A stretch of 64,000 bases of DNA, from contig NZ_AP027058.1 of the NCBI RefSeq assembly GCF_027925025.1, forward strand, positions 2,294,001 through 2,358,000, read 5' to 3'. This DNA is from Limnohabitans sp. MORI2 (GTDB lineage Bacteria > Pseudomonadota > Gammaproteobacteria > Burkholderiales > Burkholderiaceae_C). Under the pieces are notes generated by a model. The model was not told where the DNA came from. It did no database searches and saw only the letters and a program-made list of their open reading frames with translations. Positions 56,236 to 64,000 of this stretch are shown piece by piece (the first letter of the stretch is position 1; each line of letters opens with the position of its first letter). Made by a program: the position numbers and the translations under genes.

Positions 56236-56910
56236 ATGCAAGCCACCAGAATTCTCGCCATACGCCACGGGGAAACCCTGTGGAATGTGGATACACGCAT
56301 TCAAGGCCACCTCAACATCGACCTGAATGAAACCGGTCGATGGCAAGCCGAACGCGTGGGCCATGCATTGGCGCAAGAGCCGATTCAAGCCATTTACAGC
56401 AGCGATTTGCGACGTGCATTTGAAACCGCGCAAGCCATCGCCACCGCCCCCGCACGCTTGATGGCACACACGCCCACGCCCTTGCAAGTCACACCGCATC
56501 TGCTGTTGCGAGAGCGTCACTTTGGACACTTGCAAGGCAAAACTTGGGCGGAAATTGAAACCCAACATCCCGAAGAGTGTCGACTTTGGCGAGGTCGCGA
56601 CCCGCACTGGGCACCCAAAGGCGGCGAATCACTCACCGCCTTGCGCGAGCGCATCCGCCAGTGTGTGGACAGCCTAGCCAGTCAACACATGGGGGCACAA
56701 ATTGTGTTGGTCGCTCATGGTGGCGTGATGGATGCGTTGTACCGTTTGGCAACCAACCAATCGGTCGAAGCACCACGCACTTGGCATCTAGGCAATGCGG
56801 CCATCAACCGCTTGTTGTGGACGCCTCAAGGCTTGAGCTTGGTCGGTTGGGGCGATGTGTCTCACTTTGACGAGACCCATGGCGCCCCGCGTGACGAGAG
56901 CACCACTTGA
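56236..56910 (+). CDS. Histidine phosphatase family protein (phosphoglycerate mutase-like)
   Basis: A 224-residue histidine phosphatase. The catalytic RHGETLWN is at residues 10-17, followed by IYSSDLRRAFETAQ near 52. RERHFGHLQGKTWAE carries the acid residue, and the second His is in VAHGGVMDAL near 158. It could be a GpmB-like phosphatase, but substrates of this family cannot be told from sequence. It is divergent from the tetR gene and convergent with ruvB. Confidence 0.9.
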   Translation: MQATRILAIRHGETLWNVDTRIQGHLNIDLNETGRWQAERVGHALAQEPIQAIYSSDLRRAFETAQAIATAPARLMAHTPTPLQVTPHLLLRERHFGHLQGKTWAEIETQHPEECRLWRGRDPHWAPKGGESLTALRERIRQCVDSLASQHMGAQIVLVAHGGVMDALYRLATNQSVEAPRTWHLGNAAINRLLWTPQGLSLVGWGDVSHFDETHGAPRDESTT

Positions 56911-56916
56911 GCTGCT

Positions 56917-57978
56917 TTATTCGTTAAACAGGTCAGAGGCCGACTTGGGCGGCGTCACACCCATGTGGCGGTACGCCGCCAAGGTGGCCGTGCGACCACG
57001 TGGTGTGCGCTGCAAGAAACCTTGCTGAATCAGGTACGGCTCGATCACGTCTTCAATCGTGTCGCGCTCTTCGCCAATGCTGGCGGCGATGTTGTCAAGG
57101 CCCACTGGGCCGCCGTCGAATCGGTGAATCACGGCTTCGAGCAGCTTGCGGTCCATCAGGTCAAAACCTTGCGGGTCGACGTCCAACATGGCCAATGCTT
57201 TTTGCGCCATCTCTTGCGTGATGCGGCCCGTGCCTTTGACGTCGGCGTAATCGCGCACACGGCGCAGCAAACGGTTCGCAATGCGCGGTGTGCCACGTGA
57301 GCGGCGGGCGATCTCAAAACCACCTGCTTCGTCAATCGGCGTGTCGAGCAAGCCCGCGCTGCGCATGACGATGCGCAGCAAATCTTCGGCGCTGTAAAAC
57401 TCCAAGCGCGACACAATGCCAAAGCGGTCGCGCAGTGGGTTGGTCAACATGCCTGCGCGCGTGGTGGCGCCCACCAAGGTGAAGGGCTGCAAGTCGAGCT
57501 TGATGCTGCGGGCGGCAGGCCCCTCACCAATCATGATGTCGATTTGGTAGTCCTCGAGCGCGGGGTACAAAATTTCTTCCACCACAGGCGACAAACGGTG
57601 AATCTCGTCGATGAAGAGCACATCGTTTTTTTCCAAGCCCGTGAGCAGCGCTGCCAAGTCTTTGGGCTTTTCGAGCACAGGACCGCTGGTGGAACGCAGG
57701 TTCACACCCAGCTCTTGCGCAATGATGTGACTCAGCGTGGTCTTGCCCAAACCGGGCGGACCAAACAGCAGCACATGGTCTAACGCTTCGCTGCGTTTTT
57801 TGGCCGCGCCAATGAAAATTTCCAACTGCTCGCGCACCTTGGGCTGGCCCACATACTCTTGCAGCAGCTTGGGGCGCAAGGCGCGTTCAATGGCTTCCTC
57901 GTTGGAAGACATGGGTGCAGCAGACACCACGCGAGGCGCGGGGGTGAACTCACCAAAGTCGTCGGTCTGGATGCTCAT
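56917..57978 (-). CDS. ruvB: Holliday junction branch-migration ATPase RuvB
   Basis: RuvB is the AAA+ motor that drives branch migration with RuvA. The product is 353 residues. Walker A is [13 protein letters not shown] near residue 69, Walker B is [10 protein letters not shown] near 119, the sensor is [18 protein letters not shown], and a C-terminal winged helix ([18 protein letters not shown]) follows. It lies 3 bp after ruvA. Confidence 0.98.
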   Translation of the reverse strand: MSIQTDDFGEFTPAPRVVSAAPMSSNEEAIERALRPKLLQEYVGQPKVREQLEIFIGAAKKRSEALDHVLLFGPPGLGKTTLSHIIAQELGVNLRSTSGPVLEKPKDLAALLTGLEKNDVLFIDEIHRLSPVVEEILYPALEDYQIDIMIGEGPAARSIKLDLQPFTLVGATTRAGMLTNPLRDRFGIVSRLEFYSAEDLLRIVMRSAGLLDTPIDEAGGFEIARRSRGTPRIANRLLRRVRDYADVKGTGRITQEMAQKALAMLDVDPQGFDLMDRKLLEAVIHRFDGGPVGLDNIAASIGEERDTIEDVIEPYLIQQGFLQRTPRGRTATLAAYRHMGVTPPKSASDLFNE

Positions 57979-57981
57979 GGT

Positions 57982-58554
57982 TTATTTCGCCAAACTTTTC
58001 AGCGCTAGCTTGATGCCCTCGCTCACGCCCACATCGGCTGGCAAAGCCTTGAGTGCGGCAGCGGCCTCTTTGTCGTTGTAGCCCAAGGCCAGCAAGGCTT
58101 GCAAGATGTCGCTCTGGTTGCCCGTACTCGCCGCTGCGCTGGGCCCTAGGTCAGCGCCCAGTTTGCCTTTGAGTTCGAGCAACAAACGCTCGGCGGTTTT
58201 TTTGCCAATGCCCGGCACCTTGGTCAAGCGCGTCACGTCTTGGTCGGACACCGCGCGAGCCAGTTCGTCCGCGCTTAGGCCACTCAAAATACCCAGCGCT
58301 GTGCGCGGGCCCACGCCTGAAATTTTGATGAGCTGGCGAAACGAGGCGCGTTCCGCCGCCGTGCCAAAGCCGTACAAAATTTGGGCATCCTCACGCACAA
58401 CAAAATGGGTGAGCAAAGACACCTTTTCCCCCGTGGCGGGCAGGTTGTAAAACGTGGTCATGGGCACATCGACCTCGTAGCCCACGCCATTGCAGTCCAC
58501 CAATACTTGAGGTGGATTTTTCTCGCTGAGGATGCCGGTTAATTTGCCAATCAC
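57982..58554 (-). CDS. ruvA: Holliday junction DNA-binding protein RuvA
   Basis: RuvA binds the four-way junction and loads RuvB. It is 190 residues from a GTG at 58554 (reads as [13 protein letters not shown]). The choice follows the family's fixed N-terminus; the longer frame has no homologous sequence. The OB fold is followed by two helix-hairpin-helix motifs ([13 protein letters not shown] and [13 protein letters not shown]) and the mobile C-terminal domain. The start codons of ruvA and the divergent phoH are about 40 bp apart. Confidence 0.95.
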   Translation of the reverse strand: MIGKLTGILSEKNPPQVLVDCNGVGYEVDVPMTTFYNLPATGEKVSLLTHFVVREDAQILYGFGTAAERASFRQLIKISGVGPRTALGILSGLSADELARAVSDQDVTRLTKVPGIGKKTAERLLLELKGKLGADLGPSAAASTGNQSDILQALLALGYNDKEAAAALKALPADVGVSEGIKLALKSLAK

Positions 58555-58594
58555 ATCTTGCCTATCATTGGGGACCTTTTGAGAGATTATCGAC

Positions 58595-59554
58595 TTGATT
58601 CTTCGCCACACCTTTACCCCGCACAACAACACGCGCTTGTCGCATTTGTGCGGCCCTACCGATGAACACTTGCGCACCATCGAACTTGCCTTGGACGTGA
58701 AAATCGCCCATCGTCATGAGCAGTTCAAAGTGGACGGCCACAAAGCCAAAGCCACCCGTGCGCTCGAAGTGCTGCAAGCGCTCTACGAACGTGCAGCCAA
58801 GGCCATTCCGCCCGAGCAAGTGCAGCTCATGCTGGCAGGCGACAGCGGCATGGAGGAAGAAGACATTCCCACGCTACAAACCCGCCGCACCGACCTGCGC
58901 CCACGCACGCCCACGCAAGCGGCTTACCTCGACAACATTGCCGCGCACGACATCAGCTTTGGCATTGGCCCTGCGGGCACAGGCAAAACCTATTTGGCCG
59001 TGGCCTGTGCGGTGGATGCACTGGAACGCAGCGCGGTGCAACGCATTGTGCTCACACGCCCTGCGGTGGAAGCGGGCGAAAAGCTCGGCTTCTTGCCCGG
59101 CGACTTAGGCCAAAAAGTAGACCCCTATTTGCGCCCCCTGTACGACGCGTTGTACGACCTGATGGGGTTTGACCGCGTGCAAAAAGCCTTTGAGCGCAAC
59201 GCGATTGAGATTGCACCACTGGCCTTCATGCGTGGGCGCACCCTCAACAACGCGTTTGTGATCTTGGACGAAGCACAAAACACCACGCCCGAGCAAATGA
59301 AAATGTTCCTCACCCGCATTGGCTTTGGTGCCAAAGCGGTGGTCACGGGTGATGTGAGCCAGATTGACTTGCCCAAGGGCCAGCTCAGTGGCTTGATTGA
59401 CGCAGAGCGCGTGTTGAAACGCGTCAAAGGCATTTCCACCACCCGCTTTACCAGCGCAGACGTGGTGCGTCATCCGCTTGTGGCGCGCATCGTCGATGCG
59501 TACGACGCACAGCGCAGCGCAACGAGCGGCGCTCCTTCACGCAAACAAGCTTAA
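58595..59554 (+). CDS. PhoH-family ATPase (YbeZ-like)
   Basis: A 319-residue PhoH-like ATPase. Walker A is [11 protein letters not shown] near residue 128 and Walker B is [10 protein letters not shown] near 223. [17 protein letters not shown] and [10 protein letters not shown] are also present. Homologues (YbeZ) work with YbeY in rRNA handling, and ybeY follows directly. The start is a TTG at 58595, chosen because the family's N-terminal sequence begins there and no ATG is nearby. Confidence 0.93.
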   Translation: MILRHTFTPHNNTRLSHLCGPTDEHLRTIELALDVKIAHRHEQFKVDGHKAKATRALEVLQALYERAAKAIPPEQVQLMLAGDSGMEEEDIPTLQTRRTDLRPRTPTQAAYLDNIAAHDISFGIGPAGTGKTYLAVACAVDALERSAVQRIVLTRPAVEAGEKLGFLPGDLGQKVDPYLRPLYDALYDLMGFDRVQKAFERNAIEIAPLAFMRGRTLNNAFVILDEAQNTTPEQMKMFLTRIGFGAKAVVTGDVSQIDLPKGQLSGLIDAERVLKRVKGISTTRFTSADVVRHPLVARIVDAYDAQRSATSGAPSRKQA

Positions 59555-59558
59555 AAAC

Positions 59559-60011
59559 ATGGCCCTGCCCAACTTAGACCTCACCCTGCAATTTGGCGAC
59601 ATCCCCTACGCCGCCCGCCACAAAGCCGCTCTGCCCCGCGCATTTGTGAACCGCTGCATTCGCCACGCCTTGGCCCACGATGCCGAGATGACGGTGCGCA
59701 TTGTGGATGCCGAAGAAGGCCAAGCACTCAACAGCAGCTACCGCAAAAAAAATTACGCCACCAATGTGCTGACGTTTGACTACGCCCAAGCCCCGATGGT
59801 GATGGCCGACCTCGTGCTGTGCGCCCCTGTGGTGGCGGCTGAGGCCAAAGAGCAAGGCAAGTCGCTGCAAGCACACTACGCGCATCTGCTGATTCACGGC
59901 ACCTTGCATGCGCAGGGCTACGACCACGAGACCTCTGACAAAGACGCCATTGAGATGGAGACCCTAGAAATGCTCATCATGGCCGAACTAGGGCTGCCTT
60001 GCCCGTATTGA
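59559..60011 (+). CDS. ybeY: Endoribonuclease YbeY
   Basis: YbeY is a Zn-dependent RNase for rRNA maturation. The product is 150 residues from the ATG at 59559 (MALPNLDLTL). The three Zn-binding histidines are in LIHGTLHAQGYDHE near residue 110, preceded by YRKKNYATNVLTFDY. It starts 4 bp after phoH and is convergent with dbpA. Confidence 0.95.
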   Translation: MALPNLDLTLQFGDIPYAARHKAALPRAFVNRCIRHALAHDAEMTVRIVDAEEGQALNSSYRKKNYATNVLTFDYAQAPMVMADLVLCAPVVAAEAKEQGKSLQAHYAHLLIHGTLHAQGYDHETSDKDAIEMETLEMLIMAELGLPCPY

Positions 60012-60072
60012 TGCAGGACGCGCACGCAGCCGGAACGGTGCAGCGTGCGAGAGTCACATGCCGAATGTGTGA
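60012..60072. terminator. Possible T-less terminator hairpins between ybeY and dbpA
   Basis: CGCACGC/GCGTGCG and AGTCACAT/ATGTG-TGACT pair in the 61-bp gap between two converging genes. No T-runs follow, so intrinsic termination is not certain. Confidence 0.4.
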
Positions 60073-61485
60073 CTAACGACCTGCCGCGTCTTCCAGCAAA
60101 CGCACTTTGACCGTTTTGCCTTTGATGCGCCCCGCGTTCAAACGCTTGACGGCCTCACGCGCAATGCCACGTTCGACCGCGACGTAAGTAGAAAACTCGT
60201 TCACGTTGATCTTGCCCACCTGCTCTTTGGCAAAACCCGCTTCGCCGGTGAGCGCCCCCAGCACATCGCCGGCGCGAATTTTTTCTTTGCGACCACCCAC
60301 AATTTGCAAGGTCGCCATGGGTGGCTGCAACACACCACCCGCTGCAGGCGTGAGGCCACTGAGCGGGGCCCAAGTGGACTCGCGGTTTTGCAAGAGCTCA
60401 ATGCGCCCCACATAGCCCATCTCGTCCATGCTGGCGAGTGACAGGGCCAAGCCTTCGGCGTCGCCTCGACCAGTACGACCAATGCGGTGAATGTGCACCT
60501 CGGGGTCGGGCGTCACATCCACGTTGATGACGGCTTCTAAGTTGGCCACATCCAAACCACGCGCTGCCACATCGGTGGCCACCAACACCGAGCAGCTGCG
60601 GTTGGCAAACTGCACCAGCACTTGGTCTCGCTCGCGTTGTTCGAGTTCGCCAAACAAAGCCAAAGCGCTAAAGCCTTGCGCTTGCAACACGCTCACCAAA
60701 TCGCGGCACTGCTGCTTGGTGTTGCAAAACGCCAGCGTCGATTCGGGACGGAAGTGGTTGAGCAGTTGCGACACCGCGTGCAAACGCTCGTGGTTGCTCA
60801 CCTCGTAAAAAATTTGTTTGATCTTGTGGGCGTCGTGCTGCGCCTGCACCTTGACGGTTTGCGGCTCGCGCATGAACTGCGCGGCGAGCTTGGCAATGCC
60901 ATCAGGGTAAGTGGCCGAAAACAACAAGGTTTGACGATCTTTGGGGCACTGGCGCGCGACCTTGGCGATGTCGTCAAAGAACCCCATGTCTAACATGCGG
61001 TCGGCTTCGTCGAGCACCAAGGTCTTGAGGCCTTGCAAGCTGAGTGAGCCACGCTCCAAGTGGTCCATGATGCGACCAGGTGTACCGACCACCACATGCG
61101 CGCCGTGCTCCAAGCTTTGAACTTGTCCGCGCAATGCCACACCACCACAAAGCGTGACCACTTTGATGTTGCCCACGGCACGTGCCAAGCGGCGCAGCTC
61201 TTGCGTCACTTGGTCGGCCAGTTCACGCGTGGGGCAAAGCACCAAGGCTTGCGCGTCAAACAAGGTGGCATCCAGTTTTTCAACCAAGGGAATGCCAAAG
61301 GCGGCCGTTTTGCCGCTGCCTGTGCTAGCTTGGGCTATCAAGTCGCGCCCCGCTAAGGTGAGGGGCAAGCTCGCGGCTTGGATTGGAGTCATCTGGGCGT
61401 AGCCCAGTTGGTTCAGGTTATCGAGGGTGGCAGCCGCCAAGGGCAAGGCGGCAAAGGTGGTAGCGCTGTTTTTGATATCGGTCAT
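60073..61485 (-). CDS. dbpA: ATP-dependent RNA helicase DbpA
   Basis: DbpA is a DEAD-box helicase that acts on 23S rRNA hairpin 92. The product is 470 residues. The Q motif is at the start, followed by [43 protein letters not shown] and [15 protein letters not shown]-terminal RNA-binding domain (about 395-470, with GALTGEAGF and [12 protein letters not shown]) distinguishes DbpA from other helicases. The start overlaps the dtd stop by 4 bp. Confidence 0.95.
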   Translation of the reverse strand: MTDIKNSATTFAALPLAAATLDNLNQLGYAQMTPIQAASLPLTLAGRDLIAQASTGSGKTAAFGIPLVEKLDATLFDAQALVLCPTRELADQVTQELRRLARAVGNIKVVTLCGGVALRGQVQSLEHGAHVVVGTPGRIMDHLERGSLSLQGLKTLVLDEADRMLDMGFFDDIAKVARQCPKDRQTLLFSATYPDGIAKLAAQFMREPQTVKVQAQHDAHKIKQIFYEVSNHERLHAVSQLLNHFRPESTLAFCNTKQQCRDLVSVLQAQGFSALALFGELEQRERDQVLVQFANRSCSVLVATDVAARGLDVANLEAVINVDVTPDPEVHIHRIGRTGRGDAEGLALSLASMDEMGYVGRIELLQNRESTWAPLSGLTPAAGGVLQPPMATLQIVGGRKEKIRAGDVLGALTGEAGFAKEQVGKINVNEFSTYVAVERGIAREAVKRLNAGRIKGKTVKVRLLEDAAGR

Positions 61486-61928
61486 TCACCGATTATCGTG
61501 ATCGGGATGGTCACTGGGCCATCGTTGACCAAATGCACCTTCATGTCCGCACCAAAAATGCCCGTTTGCACAAGGGCGTGACGCGACTTGGCTTGCGCCA
61601 CAAAGGCATCGTACAGACGACGGCCTTCGTCAGCGGGGGCGGCACTGGTGAAGCTCGGACGCGTGCCACTGCTGGTGTCTGCTGCTAGCGTGAATTGGCT
61701 GACGATCAGCAAACCACCTTGCACATCGGTCACGCTGCGGTTCATCTTGCCAGCATCGTCGTAGAACACGCGCAGCTTCAAAATTTTGTCGAGCATTTTT
61801 TGGCCCGTGGCCTCGGTGTCGCCTTTTTCGGCGCACAGCAACACCACCAAGCCTTGGCCAATCTCACCCACTGTTTGGCCATCCACCACCACTCGGGCTT
61901 CGCTCACGCGCTGTAACACTGCTTTCAC
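61482..61928 (-). CDS. dtd: D-aminoacyl-tRNA deacylase Dtd
   Basis: Dtd removes D-amino acids mischarged on tRNA. The product is 148 residues, opening [17 protein letters not shown]. The two active-site motifs are [17 protein letters not shown] near residue 77 and NDGPVTIPI near 135. It lies between the cation exporter and dbpA genes on the same strand. Confidence 0.96.
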   Translation of the reverse strand: MKAVLQRVSEARVVVDGQTVGEIGQGLVVLLCAEKGDTEATGQKMLDKILKLRVFYDDAGKMNRSVTDVQGGLLIVSQFTLAADTSSGTRPSFTSAAPADEGRRLYDAFVAQAKSRHALVQTGIFGADMKVHLVNDGPVTIPITIIGE

Positions 61929-61940
61929 GAGTTGCCCTTT

Positions 61941-62900
61941 CTACCCGAGAGTTGTCGGCGCATCCAATGGGTCGTCGATGTGCGCTTCCACATCGTTGGG
62001 AAGCAGCTGAATGGTGGCGCGCAGTCCCGGCACCGCCTTCATCAAGGCTTGCTCAACGTTGCCGCGAAACATGGCCGCACGCCCCAAGGTCCATTCGGCG
62101 GGCATGTGCATGTGCAAATCCACAAAACGGCGCTGCCCCGCCTTGCGGGTGATGATGTGGTCAAAGCGCACGATGTGCGTGTGATCAGCCCCTGCCTCTT
62201 CGTGGGTCATGGACACGTCATGCAACACCGCATGAATTTGCGCCAGCACCTCGGGCTCCACCGCTTCATCCATCAAGCCTTGTGACGCATCCCAAATCAA
62301 ATGCCAACCTTCTTTGAGAATGTTGAGCGCGACCCCCATCGCCACAGCGGCATCGAGCCACAACCAACCGCTGTAGCTCACTAGCGCAATGCCCACCACC
62401 ACACCGGCGGAGGTCCACACATCCGTCACCAAATGGCGCGCGTCGGCCTCGAGCGCAATCGAACGGTGTGTTTTGGCCGCACGAAACATCACCCATGCCA
62501 ACAAGCCATTCAGCGCAGAGCTGGCGACAGACAACGCCAAGCCAATGCCCACTTGCTCAAGGGGTTGCGGGTCGAACAAACGATGCCCCGCCGCCCACAT
62601 GATGCCCAGCGCAGCTACCACGATGAGGATGCCCTCAAAGCCCGAAGAAAAATACTCAGCCTTGTGATGGCCGTAGGGGTGGTCTTCGTCTGCGGGCATG
62701 GCCGCTACGGTGACCATCATCAACCCAAACACAGCGCTGGCCAAATTGACCAGGGACTCCATGGCGTCAGACAGCAACCCCACTGAGTCGGTCAAGTGCC
62801 ACGCCAAGGTTTTCAAGGCGATGGTGATGCAAGCGACCGCCACAGAAGCCCAAAGCAAGCCTTTGGGCGAGAGCCATTTTTCAAAGGTCTGGGTGTTCAT
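61941..62900 (-). CDS. Cation diffusion facilitator family transporter
   Basis: A 319-residue CDF exporter of divalent metals such as Zn, Fe, Cd or Co. It has six membrane helices. Metal-site residues are visible in SVGLLSDAMESLVNLASA near residue 34 (helix 2) and ALEADARHLVTDVWTSAG near 150 (helix 5). The cytosolic domain is about residues 205-310. The HHKAEYFSSGFEG pattern is typical. The metal cannot be named from sequence alone. It lies 23 bp after tyrS. Confidence 0.93.
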   Translation of the reverse strand: MNTQTFEKWLSPKGLLWASVAVACITIALKTLAWHLTDSVGLLSDAMESLVNLASAVFGLMMVTVAAMPADEDHPYGHHKAEYFSSGFEGILIVVAALGIMWAAGHRLFDPQPLEQVGIGLALSVASSALNGLLAWVMFRAAKTHRSIALEADARHLVTDVWTSAGVVVGIALVSYSGWLWLDAAVAMGVALNILKEGWHLIWDASQGLMDEAVEPEVLAQIHAVLHDVSMTHEEAGADHTHIVRFDHIITRKAGQRRFVDLHMHMPAEWTLGRAAMFRGNVEQALMKAVPGLRATIQLLPNDVEAHIDDPLDAPTTLG

Positions 62901-62923
62901 CCGTGCAGTCTAAAGCCGCTCTG

Positions 62924-64000
62924 TTATGCCAATGTGACACGCGCAAATTTGCGCTTGCCCACTTGCACCACAAACGTTCCGGCATCGAGCTTCAAGCCTT
63001 TGTCGCTGACCACACTCGAATCCACGCGCACACCACCGCCGTCGATCAAACGGTTGGCTTCACTGGTGGAAGGGGCCAAGCCAGCAGACTTGAGCAATGC
63101 ACCAATACCCATCGGTGCGCCGCTGAGCGACACCTCTGGAATTTCGTCAGGCACACCGCCTTTGCTGCGGTTATTGAAGTCTTGTTCCGCCGCTTCTGCC
63201 GCTGCTGCACCGTGGAAGCGTGCGGTGATTTCTTTGGCCAAGGCCACCTTGGCGTCTTTGGGGTTGCGACCGCCTTCGACTTCTTTTTTCAACGCTTCAA
63301 TCTCTGCCATCGATTTGAACGACAGCAAGGTGTACCAGCGCCACATGAGCACATCAGAGATCGACAACACCTTGGCAAACATGGTGTTGGGCTCTTCGCT
63401 GATGCCGATGTAGTTGTTCTTGGACTTGGACATTTTTTCAACGCCATCCAAACCTTCAAGCAAAGGCATGGTCAAAATGCATTGCGCTTCTTGGCCGTAC
63501 TCAGCCTGCAAGTGGCGACCCATGAGCAAGTTGAATTTTTGGTCCGTACCGCCCAGTTCCAGATCAGACTTCAAAGCCACCGAGTCGTAGCCCTGCATGA
63601 GCGGATACAAAAACTCGTGCACGCTGATGGGCGTGTTGGCGTGGAAGCGATCATGGAAATCGTTGCGTTCCATCATGCGTGCTACGGTGTACTTGGACGC
63701 GAGTTGAATCATGCCCATGGAGCCCAGTGGAATGCACCACTCGCTGTTGTAGCGAATTTCAGTTTTCGCAGGGTCGAGCACCAACGAGGCTTGCTTGTAA
63801 TACGTCTCCGCGTTCACCTTGATTTGCTCAGGCGTGAGCGGTGGACGTGTGCTGTTGCGGCCTGATGGGTCGCCAATCAAACTGGTGAAGTCGCCAATCA
63901 AAAAGATGACTTGATGCCCCAAGTCTTGCAACTGGCGCATTTTGTTGAGCACCACGGTGTGGCCAATGTGGATGTCGGGTGCTGTCGGATCCAAACCCAA
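62924..64000 (-). CDS. tyrS: Tyrosyl-tRNA synthetase TyrS (5' end cut by window)
   Basis: TyrS charges tRNA-Tyr. About 359 residues are in the window. The frame is open at the right edge, so roughly 35-50 N-terminal residues lie outside and the apparent start at the edge is not real. The HIGH motif (PDIHIGHTV) is near the edge, and [11 protein letters not shown] follows near residue 194. The S4 RNA-binding domain forms the C-terminus ([16 protein letters not shown]). This is the longer TyrS type with an insertion after the catalytic domain. Confidence 0.95.
   Translation of the reverse strand: MGLDPTAPDIHIGHTVVLNKMRQLQDLGHQVIFLIGDFTSLIGDPSGRNSTRPPLTPEQIKVNAETYYKQASLVLDPAKTEIRYNSEWCIPLGSMGMIQLASKYTVARMMERNDFHDRFHANTPISVHEFLYPLMQGYDSVALKSDLELGGTDQKFNLLMGRHLQAEYGQEAQCILTMPLLEGLDGVEKMSKSKNNYIGISEEPNTMFAKVLSISDVLMWRWYTLLSFKSMAEIEALKKEVEGGRNPKDAKVALAKEITARFHGAAAAEAAEQDFNNRSKGGVPDEIPEVSLSGAPMGIGALLKSAGLAPSTSEANRLIDGGGVRVDSSVVSDKGLKLDAGTFVVQVGKRKFARVTLA

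Overview
The window reads as a chromosomal segment of a betaproteobacterium of the order Burkholderiales, most likely family Comamonadaceae. The grounds are the protein styles, the short HisG, and the joined murA-his-tat and mla-ibaG-murA gene order. The genus is not certain; a Limnohabitans- or Rhodoferax-like freshwater bacterium is a guess. No rRNA, tRNA, prophage or CRISPR array was seen. Most of the window is ordinary, densely packed housekeeping DNA with many 1-8 bp gene overlaps.

Layout. 1-27.7 kb is almost entirely minus strand and is transcribed from right to left: gltB-gltD; a phospholipid-transport operon mlaF-E-D-A-C-B; a two-gene ABC exporter; ibaG; murA; then hisG-hisD-(hisC)-hisB-hisH-hisA-(mutarotase)-hisF-(island)-hisI-hisE; hinT; tatA-B-C; a membrane-anchored HtrA protease; a Nif3-like protein; and pdxA, cut by the window edge. 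Two things break this cluster. hisC is turned to the opposite strand, and an AT-richer island of two genes sits between hisF and hisI. One island gene encodes a TIR/deoxyribosyltransferase-like domain joined to a winged helix, a candidate defence gene.

27.7-28.5 kb is a REP-associated tyrosine transposase element. 28.5-34.4 kb holds a methyltransferase, a DUF1415 protein, an MFS transporter, dgt, aroB and aroK. 34.4-38.2 kb is a condensed type IV pilus assembly operon. Five normal genes (pilM, N, O, P, Q) are reduced to three ORFs: a PilM-PilN fusion, a PilO-PilP fusion and a short PilQ without AMIN domains. 38.3-49.2 kb holds ponA, cyaY, lptM, lysA, msrQ-msrP, a cytochrome c4, engB, two lipid A-type acyltransferases and metK. 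49.6-64 kb holds an Atm1-like ABC transporter, two thioesterases, fatty-acid oxidation genes with a TetR regulator, ruvA-ruvB, phoH-ybeY, dbpA, dtd, a cation exporter and tyrS, cut by the window edge.

The most unusual non-coding signal is a family of five intergenic hairpins (29.5, 42.7, 49.3, 49.4 and 49.6 kb). Their apical core is conserved: about 30 nt, with TCGC-NNN-GCGA at the tip in four of the five. Their lower stems have unrelated sequences but are each self-complementary. Stem mismatches become G-U pairs on the same strand that carries the core in one fixed polarity, which suggests selection on a folded single strand. A sixth long hairpin with a different loop lies between aroB and dgt.
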